NCBI GenBank assembly: GCA_027405735.1
Contig: JAPEHQ010000003.1
Location: 1,488,001-1,552,000, forward strand
Source: Mucor racemosus
Lineage: Eukaryota > Mucoromycota > Mucoromycetes > Mucorales > Mucoraceae
Direction: 5' to 3'
Length of the DNA: 64,000 bases
Under the pieces are notes generated by a model. It was not told where the DNA came from. It saw nothing but the letters and a program-made list of their open reading frames with translations, and searched no databases. The translations under genes were made by a program, and so were the position numbers. Shown one piece after another: positions 21,734 to 32,568 of the stretch (its first letter is position 1; each line of letters begins with the position of its first letter).

Positions 21734-24001
21734 GCTGTTGTTGTTGTACAGACAACGGTTGATTATATGAAACATATGCTTGTGGTTGTGAATGCTGTTG
21801 TTGTTGATATGAAATTTGTTGCTGCTGTAAATCAAATAGCTGCTGCTGTTGTTGTTGTTGTTGTCGTTGTAAACGCTGATGATGTTGCAATAATTGTTGT
21901 TCAACAAGCTGAGAATTATATGCATTCATGTCATCGTTATTATATGCAGTACCGGCTGCAAATATTTGTTGTTGTTCACAAATTTCCATCATTTTTACAT
22001 CTCTATAAAAAGTAGATGTTGCAAATTGTTGTTGTGTTTGTTGTGATACGGCTGTATTTATCATTATTGGCGTAAAAATTGCCGGATCCATGAGCAAACT
22101 TGAAGATGATTTTTGACGCGCCTCAGTTCCGCAAGAAACTTGCTGACGAAAGTGTCTTGGAGGCTTCAAAGATCGATCATAAGGATGTTGTCTGTGAACA
22201 ATGACATCCTCTTCTTTTGCCTCAGTAGTAGTAGCAACACAAGGAATACTACTTGTAGTAGCAGTAGTAGCAGAAGTAGTAGCTGTTACAGAGGCAGAAG
22301 TAGTGGCAGGTGTAACAGCTACAGCAGCAGCTACAGCAGCAGTAGATTCGTGTGATTTTGTATGTTTTCGAAGAGATCTTGAATGAAAATAAGCTTTACT
22401 GCAATTTTCAAACGAACATGCATACGGTCTAATACTTGAATGAGTCTTGATATGTGTATTTAAAGAATCAGGTCTTGAGAACTTTTTATCACAATCTTCA
22501 ACATGGCATTCAAAAGGTCTTTCACCAGTATGAGTTCTCATGTGGTTTTGCATTTTATGGCGTTTCAAAAATGGTTTTTGTTCCCTAGGACAAGATGCCC
22601 ATTCACAAACATAAGCAGCCTAATAAAAGAATATAATTTGTTTAATTGAATTCAATTATGTATAAATGATTGCATTTTACCTTGCCACTGCCAATATGAA
22701 CTTCCTTGATGTGAACAATCAGCTGATCTAGCGATGTTGCCGAGGTTTCACAGTCGGTCCATCGACATGAGTGAAGCTCATCTTCATCAGACCCTTCCGT
22801 AGCTGCTTGGGAGATAGAGACAGCAGCGGCTTCAGGAGAAATGGGTCCTCTTTCTATATCGGATGAGACGGCGGCGGCTCCTATAAGAAATACTTTATTT
22901 AGCAAAACCATAACAGAAAGCATTTATTTGTTTGTTTACCTAATAGTTTTGAGTTTAATTGTTTTTCCCTTTCTAGCTGAACTACACGTTGAATAAGCTC
23001 TTCTCTTGACAAATGGCAAAATGAAGTGTTGGACTCTTTTTCTTGTTGCGCTTGAGTTTTTGGTCTTGACTGAATTAAGAATGAATTCATCGATTGCCTT
23101 CTTAACTCCTTTTCTGTCGGGTCACACCATTCATCTGTACAAGGAAATGATGATACAGTATTACGGCGATTATTAGGAGATTTGCGCATTGATGACGAAG
23201 ATAAACCATTCTCTTTTGGGTAATGATAAAATAAGCCATCATTAGCCAAACTAACATCTTGGTCTTGCAGATGTGGGGAATTTGAGTACATCATCTAATA
23301 ATAGATTTTAGTTTTTGTTGATATTGTATATTTAATGTCAATAAAGTAATAAAAAGTCTTACTTTCTCTTCTATTTCTGAAGGGCATGAATTAGAAGATG
23401 ATTCATCATTTTCTTCTGAATTAATTGAATGAGGGTAATTTAATGCAATTGATGGGGATACCATCATTTCATTTGAGGTGTCTGTAGTAGATGTCCAAAC
23501 CATGGAAGGATCTTGATATTGATTCCAATGTTGAGTTGGTATAGTAGCTGTTGTTGGGGATACTAACTGATCACCAAATGAAGTATTACTGGAGATAATC
23601 TGTCCTACCATCTCAGATTGGATAACACTTCTGTTGCCATTATAAACCGGGTGAATATCGGGAGTGCGTATATCCATTGATGAGCAAACTGAAGCCTCGG
23701 ATAAAGATAAGCCATCTCCATATGTAATTTGCTGATGATTGATCAAGGCATTATTTTGAGTAGATTCTATGCAATCTACATGTCATATATTAATAAGCAT
23801 TTACATACTTGTATAGTAAATTTATTTACCTGGATTTGTATTGCTTTCAAAATTTGGCAATGATTTTCTATAATTCAATACATGATTATAATTTTGCTCG
23901 GCGTGAATTAGGTTAAATTGATTCATGTTAGAGATATTTGACACTGTATTTTCAGAAACAGGGGAAAATTGCTGTTTATCAATATTTTCAATGGGATTCA
24001 T
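21660..24001 (-). CDS. C2H2 zinc-finger transcription factor, GLI/ZIC-like, poly-Gln tail
   Basis: Proposed exons (minus): 24001-23830, 23766-23363, 23294-22940, 22880-22681, 22619-21660. All junctions are GT-AG and in frame, giving about 696 residues. A Ser/Asn-rich N-terminal half has no known domain. Four C2H2 fingers lie at about residues 340-465: CRWTDC..HIKEVH, CEWASCPRE..HMRTH, CHVEDCDKKFSRPDSL..HIKTH and CSFENCSKAYFHSRSL..HTKSH. The first two are split by an intron. The spacing and the TGERPF and IRPY linkers are those of GLI/ZIC-type DNA-binding regulators, so it should be nuclear. The C-terminal 230 residues are Ala/Thr/Ser- then Gln-rich, with a run of about 18 Gln near 21690-21745. 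Start choice is the first ATG of exon 1 (MNPIEN). A CTGTAG just upstream leaves an earlier exon possible. Target genes are unknown. Confidence 0.85.
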
Positions 24002-25617
24002 TTCGCGTTTCAATGATATTTGATTCTCTACAGGTTATAGTTTATAATTGTAATTTTTTCTATTGATTGAACTATGATTTTTACAAATTAAAAATGAGAC
24101 GCTTTCTTCTGGATCTTGTTTCAAGAAACTTGTTTAATTCAAGGTAATTATTGGATATTAAGTAATTTTTTCTCTCCAAAAAACACGCCGCAATGTTTGA
24201 GCACAATAGATCAATAATTAGATTTACTTGAGTGTAAATAATGTCTCTATTTCATCGATTAATTCATATTTCAACATGTCCTGTCAATGGAAATACCTTT
24301 TTGTTTTGTTCTAAAAAAGGCAATTAATATATAATCAATTTATGCGGGAATGGTTAAAGAAAAAAGAAGAAGAAAGGAAGAAGGAAGATGAAGCAAAAGG
24401 AAGGGAGGAAACATATATATGCTTTCATTGGGACCGTTTTTCATTACATGTGTGCACAACACAACACAACACAACAACATGTAAGTGTATAATATTATTA
24501 TTAAACATATTGTGATACAATAGGATCTTTTTGTGTAAACCAAGAAAAAGTAGCGTTTATCTTTGTTGTTGTTATTTTATTATTTGCGCCCTTCAATCAT
24601 GCCTATTCAAATTGAAAGTTCCGCCCGATATTCTATTGATTGACAACAAACAATTCAAATTTAATATGAATGCAACAATTAGATCTTTAGAAAGAAAAAG
24701 AATTGGTAGCAACAAAAGATCACGGACTCATTTTCACATGTTTGTTGAAATAAGGTGAAAGGGATATATTTGTAATTATTTCAATCAACATGTAATTCGA
24801 AATATTTCACATGCTGAAGGCTATAAACGTCGATCAAACTTATTGATGCGCTTTGATAAACAATTTTAAAATGGGGGAGATCAAATTATTTGCATCCTTC
24901 CGTGCCAACCACTTTTCCTGTAAACTTGGGCTCATGCGTTTCGTTATTGTAAAATCATATCAAGATTAATCTCGCGTACAATATATGCTTTGATATATAT
25001 ATATATTACATCTATCATTGCCATCATGTGGAACAACACATTTTACACTGCACATCAATCAATATTAGGCCCTATTGATCCCGACCATTCCAAATTAGTC
25101 TCTACCGAAAGGGCAATGAGTTCCCTTTTTTTTAACATTGTGTATTATAAATTTATTATGTTGAAATTTTTTTTTGTGATTACAACAATAAGAATATTCG
25201 GATATTCTTGTTTGATTGATACCGATAATTTATTTAATAATCGTAAAAGGATAAGAGCCGACTTTGAGTGACAATATCACCTACTAAACAGTAGAATGTT
25301 TCAAGTTTGAATCTAGAACAATAACAGCATGATTTTAACAATGATGAATTGTCGTCATGACATGCTAAATAGTCGGTTTAAAGAATATTTTCGTGTGAAA
25401 AGTTATATGCTACTATTCGTAAATGCATTCAATTATGAAAATACAGACATGAATATATATATTTATATTTTTTTTAATACACAATATTTAGTATTTATAA
25501 AAAAAACAAAAAGAGAGGCAAACGAGAATACAAGTAAAAATATAATATTTTTCAAATTAATTTTTTTTTTTTGGTTGAAAAATTTTGTGGTAAAAATAAA
25601 ATAATAATGCGTTAAAT
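24002..25617. other. intergenic: zinc-finger gene promoter side and ATP3 3' side
   Basis: No credible gene. It includes a purine-rich stretch (24355-24415) and a short (ACAAC)n run (24455-24480), which are probably 5' UTR/promoter sequence of the zinc-finger gene. A TATATA run lies at 24993-25005. Confidence 0.4.
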
Positions 25618-26727
25618 TTAGAGAGCAGAGGCACCAGTAATAATATCAATCAATTCGTTGGTAATAACGGCTTGACGACCACGATTGTAGGTCATGGTCA
25701 ACTTTTGGATCATCTCACCAGCGTTTTGAGTAGCGTTCTCCATAGCAGCACGCTTGGCACACATCTCGGCAGCATGACCTTCAGCCATGGCCCAGTAGAG
25801 ACCATTAGCAAAAGTGAATTCTTGAAGGTTGGCAAGAACATCATCCTCGATTTCATAAACAGCAAAGTTAGGAGAAGCCTTGAAGGTAGCTTCAGAGTAA
25901 ATAGGGATGGTCTCAGCTTCGTAAGAAACAACAGAGATGAACTTGTTGTAAACAATGTTGGCAGTATCAAACTCAATCTCGGAAGACTTGATGAGATCAA
26001 CAATGGAAGCAGCCTCTTGGAAAGTAGGGACATCCTTACCGATTTGGTTAAAGGTAAGAGCAAGTTGGTTACGAATAACACGAGTCAATTGAGCCTTGGG
26101 CTTATCACCAAGAACAACAACTTCGGAGGTAGGGTGATCAGCAACAGCCCTACGGGTTGCCTTGGAAACACTGGAGTGAATACCACCACAGAGACCACGA
26201 TCAGATGAAGAAGCAACGAAAAGAATCTTGTTATCATCAGCAGCCTTAGTTTCGGCATTAGTGAAGAGAGCTATATTAATTAATTATTTAGTAAATCAAA
26301 TCTTTTGATTCCACACTCTTTTGTTCTCTATTTTATCCATAAAATAAATCCATTATCGTTTATATTTACAGTTAGAAGCTTGACCAAAAATACGAGCAGC
26401 TTCCATACCACGTTGAGCCTTGTTGACCTTGGTGGAAGCAATCATCTTCATAGACTTGGTGATCTTTTCAATGTTTTGAACAGACTTCAAACGTTGTTGA
26501 ACTAAAGATTATGGTGTTAATGGACATGTCAAATATTGAATTCCACTGCAAATGATCTTACTTTCTTTGAGGGTTGCCATGTTACGAACTTGAACACTAA
26601 AAGAAATCATCACATTTTAAATTTGAGTATTCATTGTTTATTGAGTAAATTGGTTTTTTCTCTAGACTACTTACCCCATAGGTGCCTTACAGGTACGAAC
26701 AGCATTACGAGATACAATGTTCAACAT
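25618..26727 (-). CDS. ATP3: mitochondrial ATP synthase subunit gamma
   Basis: Proposed exons (minus): 26727-26675, 26596-26562, 26501-26370, 26270-25618. They join in frame to about 290 residues, normal for fungal F1 gamma. The mature N-terminal helix reads ATLKEIQQRLKSVQNIEKIT followed by KSMKMIASTKVNKAQ, the conserved coiled-coil shaft. The Rossmann-like part contains SSDRGLCGGIHSSV. The C-terminal helix (MCAKRAAMENATQNAGEMI) reads on to RGRQAVITNELIDIITGASA, the family signature. A short N-terminal basic segment (MLNIVSRNAVRTCKA) fits a mitochondrial import signal. The subunit is the rotating central stalk of F1Fo ATP synthase. Three introns crowd the 5' end. It is divergently arranged with COX20. 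Confidence 0.97.
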
Positions 26728-27116
26728 GATGATAAAATTGACTATAAAAAGAGGGAGAAAGGGGTGGATATTGGATTTTACTATTGTTTTTTTTCTCGCC
26801 CAAAAAAAATATCAGTTTTTGTTTTGACGGGGTTCCTTCTCAACTGGGTCAAATTAAGCAGAACTTTACCCTCTCTATAATGTTATCTGATTATATTCAC
26901 TCCGATTTGGGGGGATGCTTGCTCTTCTTTCCTTTTGGCCCTGAAAGATTTGGTGGTTTAGAGCCTAGGGTTGACCGTGGTCCGTTGATGTCATTCGAAT
27001 ACCATTGAAACTCCATTTCCCTTTCCATGTTTAAACTTTAAGCAAAATGATTCATGCTACATGGCTGTACTTTTTTTTTTTTTTTTCTACAATTTCTATT
27101 AATTATATAAAATAAA
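26728..27116. promoter_or_regulatory. shared ATP3/COX20 divergent promoter
   Basis: 389 bp between two start codons pointing outward. It contains a T-tract just upstream of the COX20 start (27071-27086) and pyrimidine-rich sequence near ATP3 (26783-26797 on the plus strand). Both flanking genes act in mitochondrial oxidative phosphorylation, so co-regulation is plausible. No specific factor site was identified. Confidence 0.5.
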
Positions 27117-27651
27117 ATGTCTTCCAATCCAACATCTGAATCAGACCAAGAATCACCTAAATTTGTTGACGCATTAAAGGTAAATCAATTTGATTTACAA
27201 TATGAAATACGTTTTTATTCTAATACAATGTAAACTAGACTGTCAAACTAGAAGATTTTAAAGATGTCAATCGAATTCCTTGTGCTCGTAATGCCTTGCT
27301 GTACGGCATAGGTTAGTATATCGAGATAAATATTGAATATATGTATATCTGACATTAGGTGAAATAGTTGCTGGTGTCACTGTAGGCGCCGTTCGCTTTG
27401 CTACAAAACGTATGATCCCTACATCTGCAAATTGGGCTGTCGGTACATTCTGTGGTGTTTCTGTTGTTTCTTTCGAAGCATGTCAAATGGAAAGAAAACA
27501 AAAGATTGAAAAAATGAGATTAATTGTCAAGGCAACTGATTCAAGACCTAAACCCGATGAAAAAATGATTGTTACTGAAAGGGGTAAAAATGGTGCATTT
27601 AATGTTGTTATCGAAACACCATCCACTGCAGAAGGTCAAGATAAAAATTAA
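27117..27651 (+). CDS. COX20: cytochrome c oxidase assembly protein COX20
   Basis: Proposed exons: 27117-27179, 27239-27311, 27359-27651, in frame, about 142 residues. The conserved core is VNRIPCARNALLYGIGGEIV, then AGVTVGAVRF, two short hydrophobic segments (ALLYGIGGEIVAGVTVGAV and WAVGTFCGVSVVSFEACQM) and a charged ERKQKIEKM tail. This is the architecture of COX20/FAM36A, an inner-membrane chaperone for newly made Cox2. The C-terminal extension (about 40 residues) is variable and hydrophilic. It shares its upstream region with ATP3. Confidence 0.9.
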
Positions 27652-28261
27652 GCTTTTGTATATAAAAATGTGTAAAATAAAGAAAAATTGTTCTATCTCC
27701 AATCACCACCACCAAAAAAAAAAGTTCATACTAACGCCAGTTTTAAAGGATTTTTCTGAGGGAACAATATATCCCAATTTCTAATCATATTACATCAAAC
27801 GAATTGCTAAATGTTACTTTCTATCATCATCTTTTTTGTTTTTATTATTAAAAAACAAAAACTCAAACGCTCCTGTATTTTGTCATGCACCACGTTGAGA
27901 ATTACCACCACGCGTAACTCCGCATCACACACTTCATTTGGAGAATATTGACTGTAAATTCGCAGAGATGTTTACTGCATATAAATCGACTATCAGATAT
28001 TGATCTTTATCATAATAACCTCTACTTGTGATATTTTATTTTCTATTTTTTATATCAGCGTTACAGTTTAAAAGATTTTATTTAATTATATTTATATAAT
28101 ATTATATGCAAAAAGAGGAAATAAAGGGGATAAATGTTGTCAACTTCGTATTATAAAAGAAAAAAAAGCTTTATAAGTATATATATATAGCTAATATATC
28201 GTGTGTTGGTTAAATATGTGTGTGTATGTGTGTGTAAGAGGGAAATACATCGTTAAAATCA
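27652..28261. other. convergent 3' region between COX20 and perilipin-like gene
   Basis: Contains the 3' UTRs of two convergent genes, several AATAAA-like words, and TG/GTGTGT and TATATA microsatellites around 28175-28240. No gene was found. Confidence 0.5.
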
Positions 28262-29479
28262 TTAATCAACTTTAATCTTTTGATTAATGCCAAAATAATG
28301 GAGCGGTGTATTCATTTCATTTTGAGCCTTTTCTTTGAGTATATCAACATAAATTTTGATTTGAGAGTTCATATTTTCCAAGAGAGGCAAGACTTGCTTC
28401 TGAAGATTACCAGCAATAATTTTGACTTTTGCAACATAATTGATATCAGTACGAGCAAATTCTGTCTTGATATATGCCAATTGTTCATTCACTGTTTTAA
28501 CCGCATTTGCTAATCCTTGCTTTAACCATTCAGGGGCTTCAGGAGATTTAATAAGTTTAACCAAACCAGCAACCTGTTGTTGAATGGATGTGGTGACATG
28601 AGTAAAAAAATCATTTGCTTGACGAGTACGAGAAGCAAAGGAATCAGGCAAACGTTTTTTAGCAGCATCACTATACACTATGATAGATTGTGTTAATGTA
28701 TCCTGAACAAACTTAATGTTTTCTTGCAGTTTCTTAACCAGAGCCAATTCAGATATATCTTGACGAGATTTAGGAACACCTGATGTAGAGCGATTGACTT
28801 GATCAGTTACCCTCACAGTTAAACGATAAGAGGCTTCGTTCAAAACATTATAAACTCGTTTTACTTGATTATCATTTGAGGTGGCTTTATCTTTGTTTAC
28901 TTGTTTAGCATCTCCATTAGCAGTTGCATTATTACTATGGCCATTAGAAGAAAGTGGCAGATATTTATCAACAACGCCTTCGAAATTATCAACAACTGTA
29001 CTAAATCTCTTGTTTGCATTCTGTACAACAACATGTGCAGGATGAGTGACAGTTTGAATGGTGTTATCAAATCTAACTTTAACACCATCAATGATCTGAT
29101 AAGATGGCTGAGTTAAAGTGCTGATAATTTCGGAACTAGGTCGATTAATAATAGGTACTTTAGATTGCAATGTATCAAGTGAACGACACCCAAAGGCATC
29201 AGCCTTTTCGATTTGAGGTTGTAAATAAGTTTGATAATAGGATTGGAGATATTTAGGCCGGTTACTTGTAGCATATTGAGCAACTGTGTTGAATGTGGAA
29301 TTTGCAGTTGATAATGCAAATCTTCCAATTGAAGTTTTATTGGCTATTGCTTGTGCTGTAGAGACACTGTCTTTTACCAGTGGAATAGAGGCAACGCGAT
29401 CAACAAAATATTGATCTCCTTTCTCGTTTGCATTACCATTGGTCTCAGATGGTTTAACATGAACGTTTTGGCCTACCAT
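28262..29479 (-). CDS. perilipin-family lipid-droplet protein
   Basis: A single exon of 405 codons. The N-terminal 110 residues (DRVASIPLVKDSVSTAQAI, then TSIGRFALSTANSTFNTV, and YLQPQIEKADAFGCRSLDTL) match the PAT-type region of perilipins, followed by repeated amphipathic stretches (VVDNFEGVVDKYLP). After a low-complexity Asn/Lys linker (about 180-205) the C-terminal half is predicted helical, as in the four-helix-bundle part of these proteins. There is no signal peptide or transmembrane segment. Fungal members such as MPL1 coat lipid droplets and limit lipase access. The family match is by pattern and not by search. The upstream region (29530-29760) holds long purine-rich tracts. Confidence 0.75.
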   Translation of the reverse strand: MVGQNVHVKPSETNGNANEKGDQYFVDRVASIPLVKDSVSTAQAIANKTSIGRFALSTANSTFNTVAQYATSNRPKYLQSYYQTYLQPQIEKADAFGCRSLDTLQSKVPIINRPSSEIISTLTQPSYQIIDGVKVRFDNTIQTVTHPAHVVVQNANKRFSTVVDNFEGVVDKYLPLSSNGHSNNATANGDAKQVNKDKATSNDNQVKRVYNVLNEASYRLTVRVTDQVNRSTSGVPKSRQDISELALVKKLQENIKFVQDTLTQSIIVYSDAAKKRLPDSFASRTRQANDFFTHVTTSIQQQVAGLVKLIKSPEAPEWLKQGLANAVKTVNEQLAYIKTEFARTDINYVAKVKIIAGNLQKQVLPLLENMNSQIKIYVDILKEKAQNEMNTPLHYFGINQKIKVD

Positions 29480-32040
29480 TTTATATTAGAATGCTGTTTA
29501 TTACAATGAAATAAAAGAGAGAATAGAAGAAGGAAAGAAATGATCTCAATTGATCTGGATATAATATCTTTTTATACCCACCAATTTATCTCTCTTTCAC
29601 AAAAAAAGAAATACATAATTTTACATACCATTCTCTGTAAGTTGATGTCGAAGAATTCTACCCATTTTTTAATTAGTATTATACAAAAAGAAAAAGAGAG
29701 AGAAAAAGAAAGAAAAAGAGAAAGAGAAGAGAAAAAGAAAATAGATAAGAAGATGTTAATAGCGTGAGAATGGAGCAAGGTATTCCGTCATAAAAATATG
29801 AACAATTGAATGAAATTAGATGAGGGGGCGTAACTTGTTTGTTGTAGTGGTTGAATGTGTGTATTAGAGTTTTAAGTTTTAAATCAGTTATATTTATACT
29901 AACAAGCCATGTGAAAAATATTTACATGCTGCTTTGTACAAGTTTATCAAGACCATTTATATATTAAAATCAGGCTCTGGCCTGCAACTGAATAATATCA
30001 TGATTTTCACATGAAGTTATTTGAGATGTTGGCCAGTGCTTATAAGACATTTGAAACCCTAAATCTTTGTTTATTTTATTTCGAATAGATAAGCCTTTTT
30101 TTCTTTTTGATATATATTATGTAAAACTATATACATGTACCATATTGGCAAAAAAAAAATGTATACAAAGTGAATATACAAATCTTCTGATTTATATAGG
30201 TTTACACTATAGAATATATTCGAAAAAAAAAAGGTCGATCTATTTTATGTAGTCGGACAAAAAATAAAGAGGACTCAATAAATCAGTGCTTGATATCTCT
30301 TTCTTCTGTACATGGCTTTAATGCATCGCGATAAGCAAAATCAAGGCGAAATACACATTTATAGTAGTAATCCTTGGAGAATATTCTTGTTAAACAACTC
30401 AACAAATCATCTTATCTTTCAACATCTTCAACATCTAGACTTTGTTAATTGCAATATAATAATAAATTGCCAAGTTTAGCGCTATCAAAGTAGTGCAATC
30501 AAAGGCTCTTGCGACTCTTTCCGGTCAAACGTACCACCATGCTTCTGTAACTTTTTTTTTCTCACACATCAATCACAGAAAGCTTAATAGACTGCAACAA
30601 CCAAAAACAGTAAGATAATTACGGGGGAACACTATTTGTGAAACAACTTGGTATATTTTCATTCAAAGTAAAATGAGCCGATAATTCGTAGATATTGTAT
30701 TTCAAGTCCTCTCGTGCTATATAATAAAGATAAAAAGAGATTCTTTTGTGTGAAATCAGATTTTATGCATCATATATTATTTTTATTTTAATATGAAACT
30801 GATTGTAAAACATGTGTTGGATTCATTTAATCATTTATAAAAAGGGGACAAAAGATAATAGACATGTGTTCTTCAAAAGCCGCTTTATGCAGATTTTGGT
30901 GAAACAATGAAATTTCGTTGTGTTATTTCTCAAAATTAATGTGATATTTATTACTTTTGTTTGCTAAATGTAATGTTTTCAACTTTTGTTATTATGGATG
31001 TTCTACTTTTTGAACTGCATAACAAACTTTTGATGAATGTTGACTGTCAATAGATAGTATATAGATTATCTCATAGGCCATGAAACAGCCTTTCTTCACT
31101 GAAAAGTATATTTAACTCTTTCTTAATCCAAAAAATAACGATACTTGATGAAGTTATTGCTATGAGATTATATCTATGAATGCCATGACTATTTAACATT
31201 TAGATTGTATCTTTAAGAGGCGAGAAAACAAGCGTATCACTTTTGAAGCTTTCATACTCGCTGAGAAATCGACATGGATACAAATAAATCTTTTGTCAAT
31301 ATTGTGCAGCATCTCAAATATAGCCCTACATTTTATATTTCCTGATTATCTATTGAAATGGGGGCACGCTCCGATTTTGAATATCATCATATAAAATTGT
31401 ATAATCAGATATGCATGTAACTGAGCTTGAATCCAAAAAGTGTTCAAATGGAAAAAAAATCCAAAAAAATCCAAAAAAAACTTTGTATGTTTAATTACTC
31501 ACGAAAATGCATAGTAAGTTGAACTAGCGTATTAAATATCTTGGGTTTAGTTTTTAATTATGAATCGATCTGTGTAGGTTTTGAAAATGGTTTTTTCATA
31601 AAATCTCTAGTAAATTTAATGTCAAATTTTAACGGTTTTTGACTAAAAAGTGCTCTTTATTCAAATGCAACCCTAAAATATTTTATTTTTGCATTATGCG
31701 CCACAAAATTATCTACAAAATGAGTATTTATAGGTAGCTTTAGGCCTATTTTTCGTGGAGATATACATTTTTTTGATTTTTTTTTGTGAAACTGAAAATT
31801 TTTCCTTGTATATCCTCGTCCAAAATGGATCCTTTTTTGTATCACCAAAAATCAATCATTCAGTCTCAATTTTCTCGACCTAGAATCAATATTTTTTCAC
31901 GAGGTAAAATTCGTTGGATAGGCGCTAATGAGTACTATCCTATGGTTTTAGTTTTGCATACCTGCCGTCCCTTCATGAATTTCTATAACAGAAAAAGTGT
32001 TCTCACAAAATTTATAAAAAAATAAAAAAGTCTTCAGAAC
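29480..32040. other. long intergenic region
   Basis: Holds the perilipin promoter side with A/G-rich microsatellites (29685-29745). Further out there is no credible gene or RNA. Positions 31480-31850 carry a diverged stretch related to repeat A. It ends at the Ty3 target duplication GATCC (32041-32045). Confidence 0.45.
31480..31850 (-). repeat. diverged fragment related to repeat A
   Basis: GTTTAATTACTCACGAAAAT followed by GCATAGTAAGTTGAACTAG parallels GTTTAATTGCTCATGAATTG followed by CAAAGTAAGTCGACCTAG at 45110. Later CCTTGTATATCCTCGTCCAA parallels CCTTGTATACCCTCATCCCA at 3097 but in the other orientation. It is an old, rearranged relic. Confidence 0.45.
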
Positions 32041-32045
32041 GATCC

Positions 32046-32528
32046 TGAAGTGAACTAAGCTAGATTCCCATCATAAAATACCTAAATTAAATGTCATCTC
32101 ATTTGAAACCATGCTATCAAAGATAAGACTATATAGTAAATAGACAATTGCATAAAGATAGCAAGGGTATAATACTCAAATAAGAGATGCTAAAATACTA
32201 AAGTAATGTGGGATATCCTAAATAAAAGATACAAAAAGTACATGCTTATCAAGTAGAACAAGTAAGGGCTGTTCTGAAAGCATGATTGACAAACTATATT
32301 TAAAACACCGTTCTTGATCCACCAAATCAATAACCAAACAACCCAACATTTATACTCAAAATTAATGGAATCGTTGACAATTGCAATGCAATTGCAAGAT
32401 AGTAAATAATCACCAAATAATATAAATAGAGACGTAGAATAACCATTTTATTGCACATTATCCATATTTTAATAAAGAAGGATTTTAACAGTATTCTTTA
32501 TCGCTTTTTACACCCATATTTTACTGCA
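32046..32528 (+). repeat. 5' LTR
   Basis: Starts TGAAGTGAAC and ends TTTTACTGCA. It contains a TATA-box-like TATAAATAGA (32421) and AATAAAGAAGG (32471), which could serve as promoter and polyadenylation signals. No TGG-starting tRNA primer site follows the LTR. Confidence 0.95.
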
Positions 32529-32568
32529 TTTTTTACTGTTACAATCAAATCATTGATTTTTTTTTATT

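Noticed and set aside
21767..22386. Plus-strand Val/Ser-rich frames opposite the zinc-finger gene
   Set aside because: They are antisense shadows of CAA/CAG and GCT/ACT tracts in the real exon.
24990..25604. Two frames of about 90 codons between the zinc-finger gene and ATP3
   Set aside because: Ile/Phe/Asn-rich translation of AT-rich sequence with homopolymer runs; not supported as genes.
25672..26208. 178-codon plus-strand frame opposite ATP3 exon 4
   Set aside because: It is an antisense shadow of a clearly conserved ATP synthase exon, with no motif of its own.
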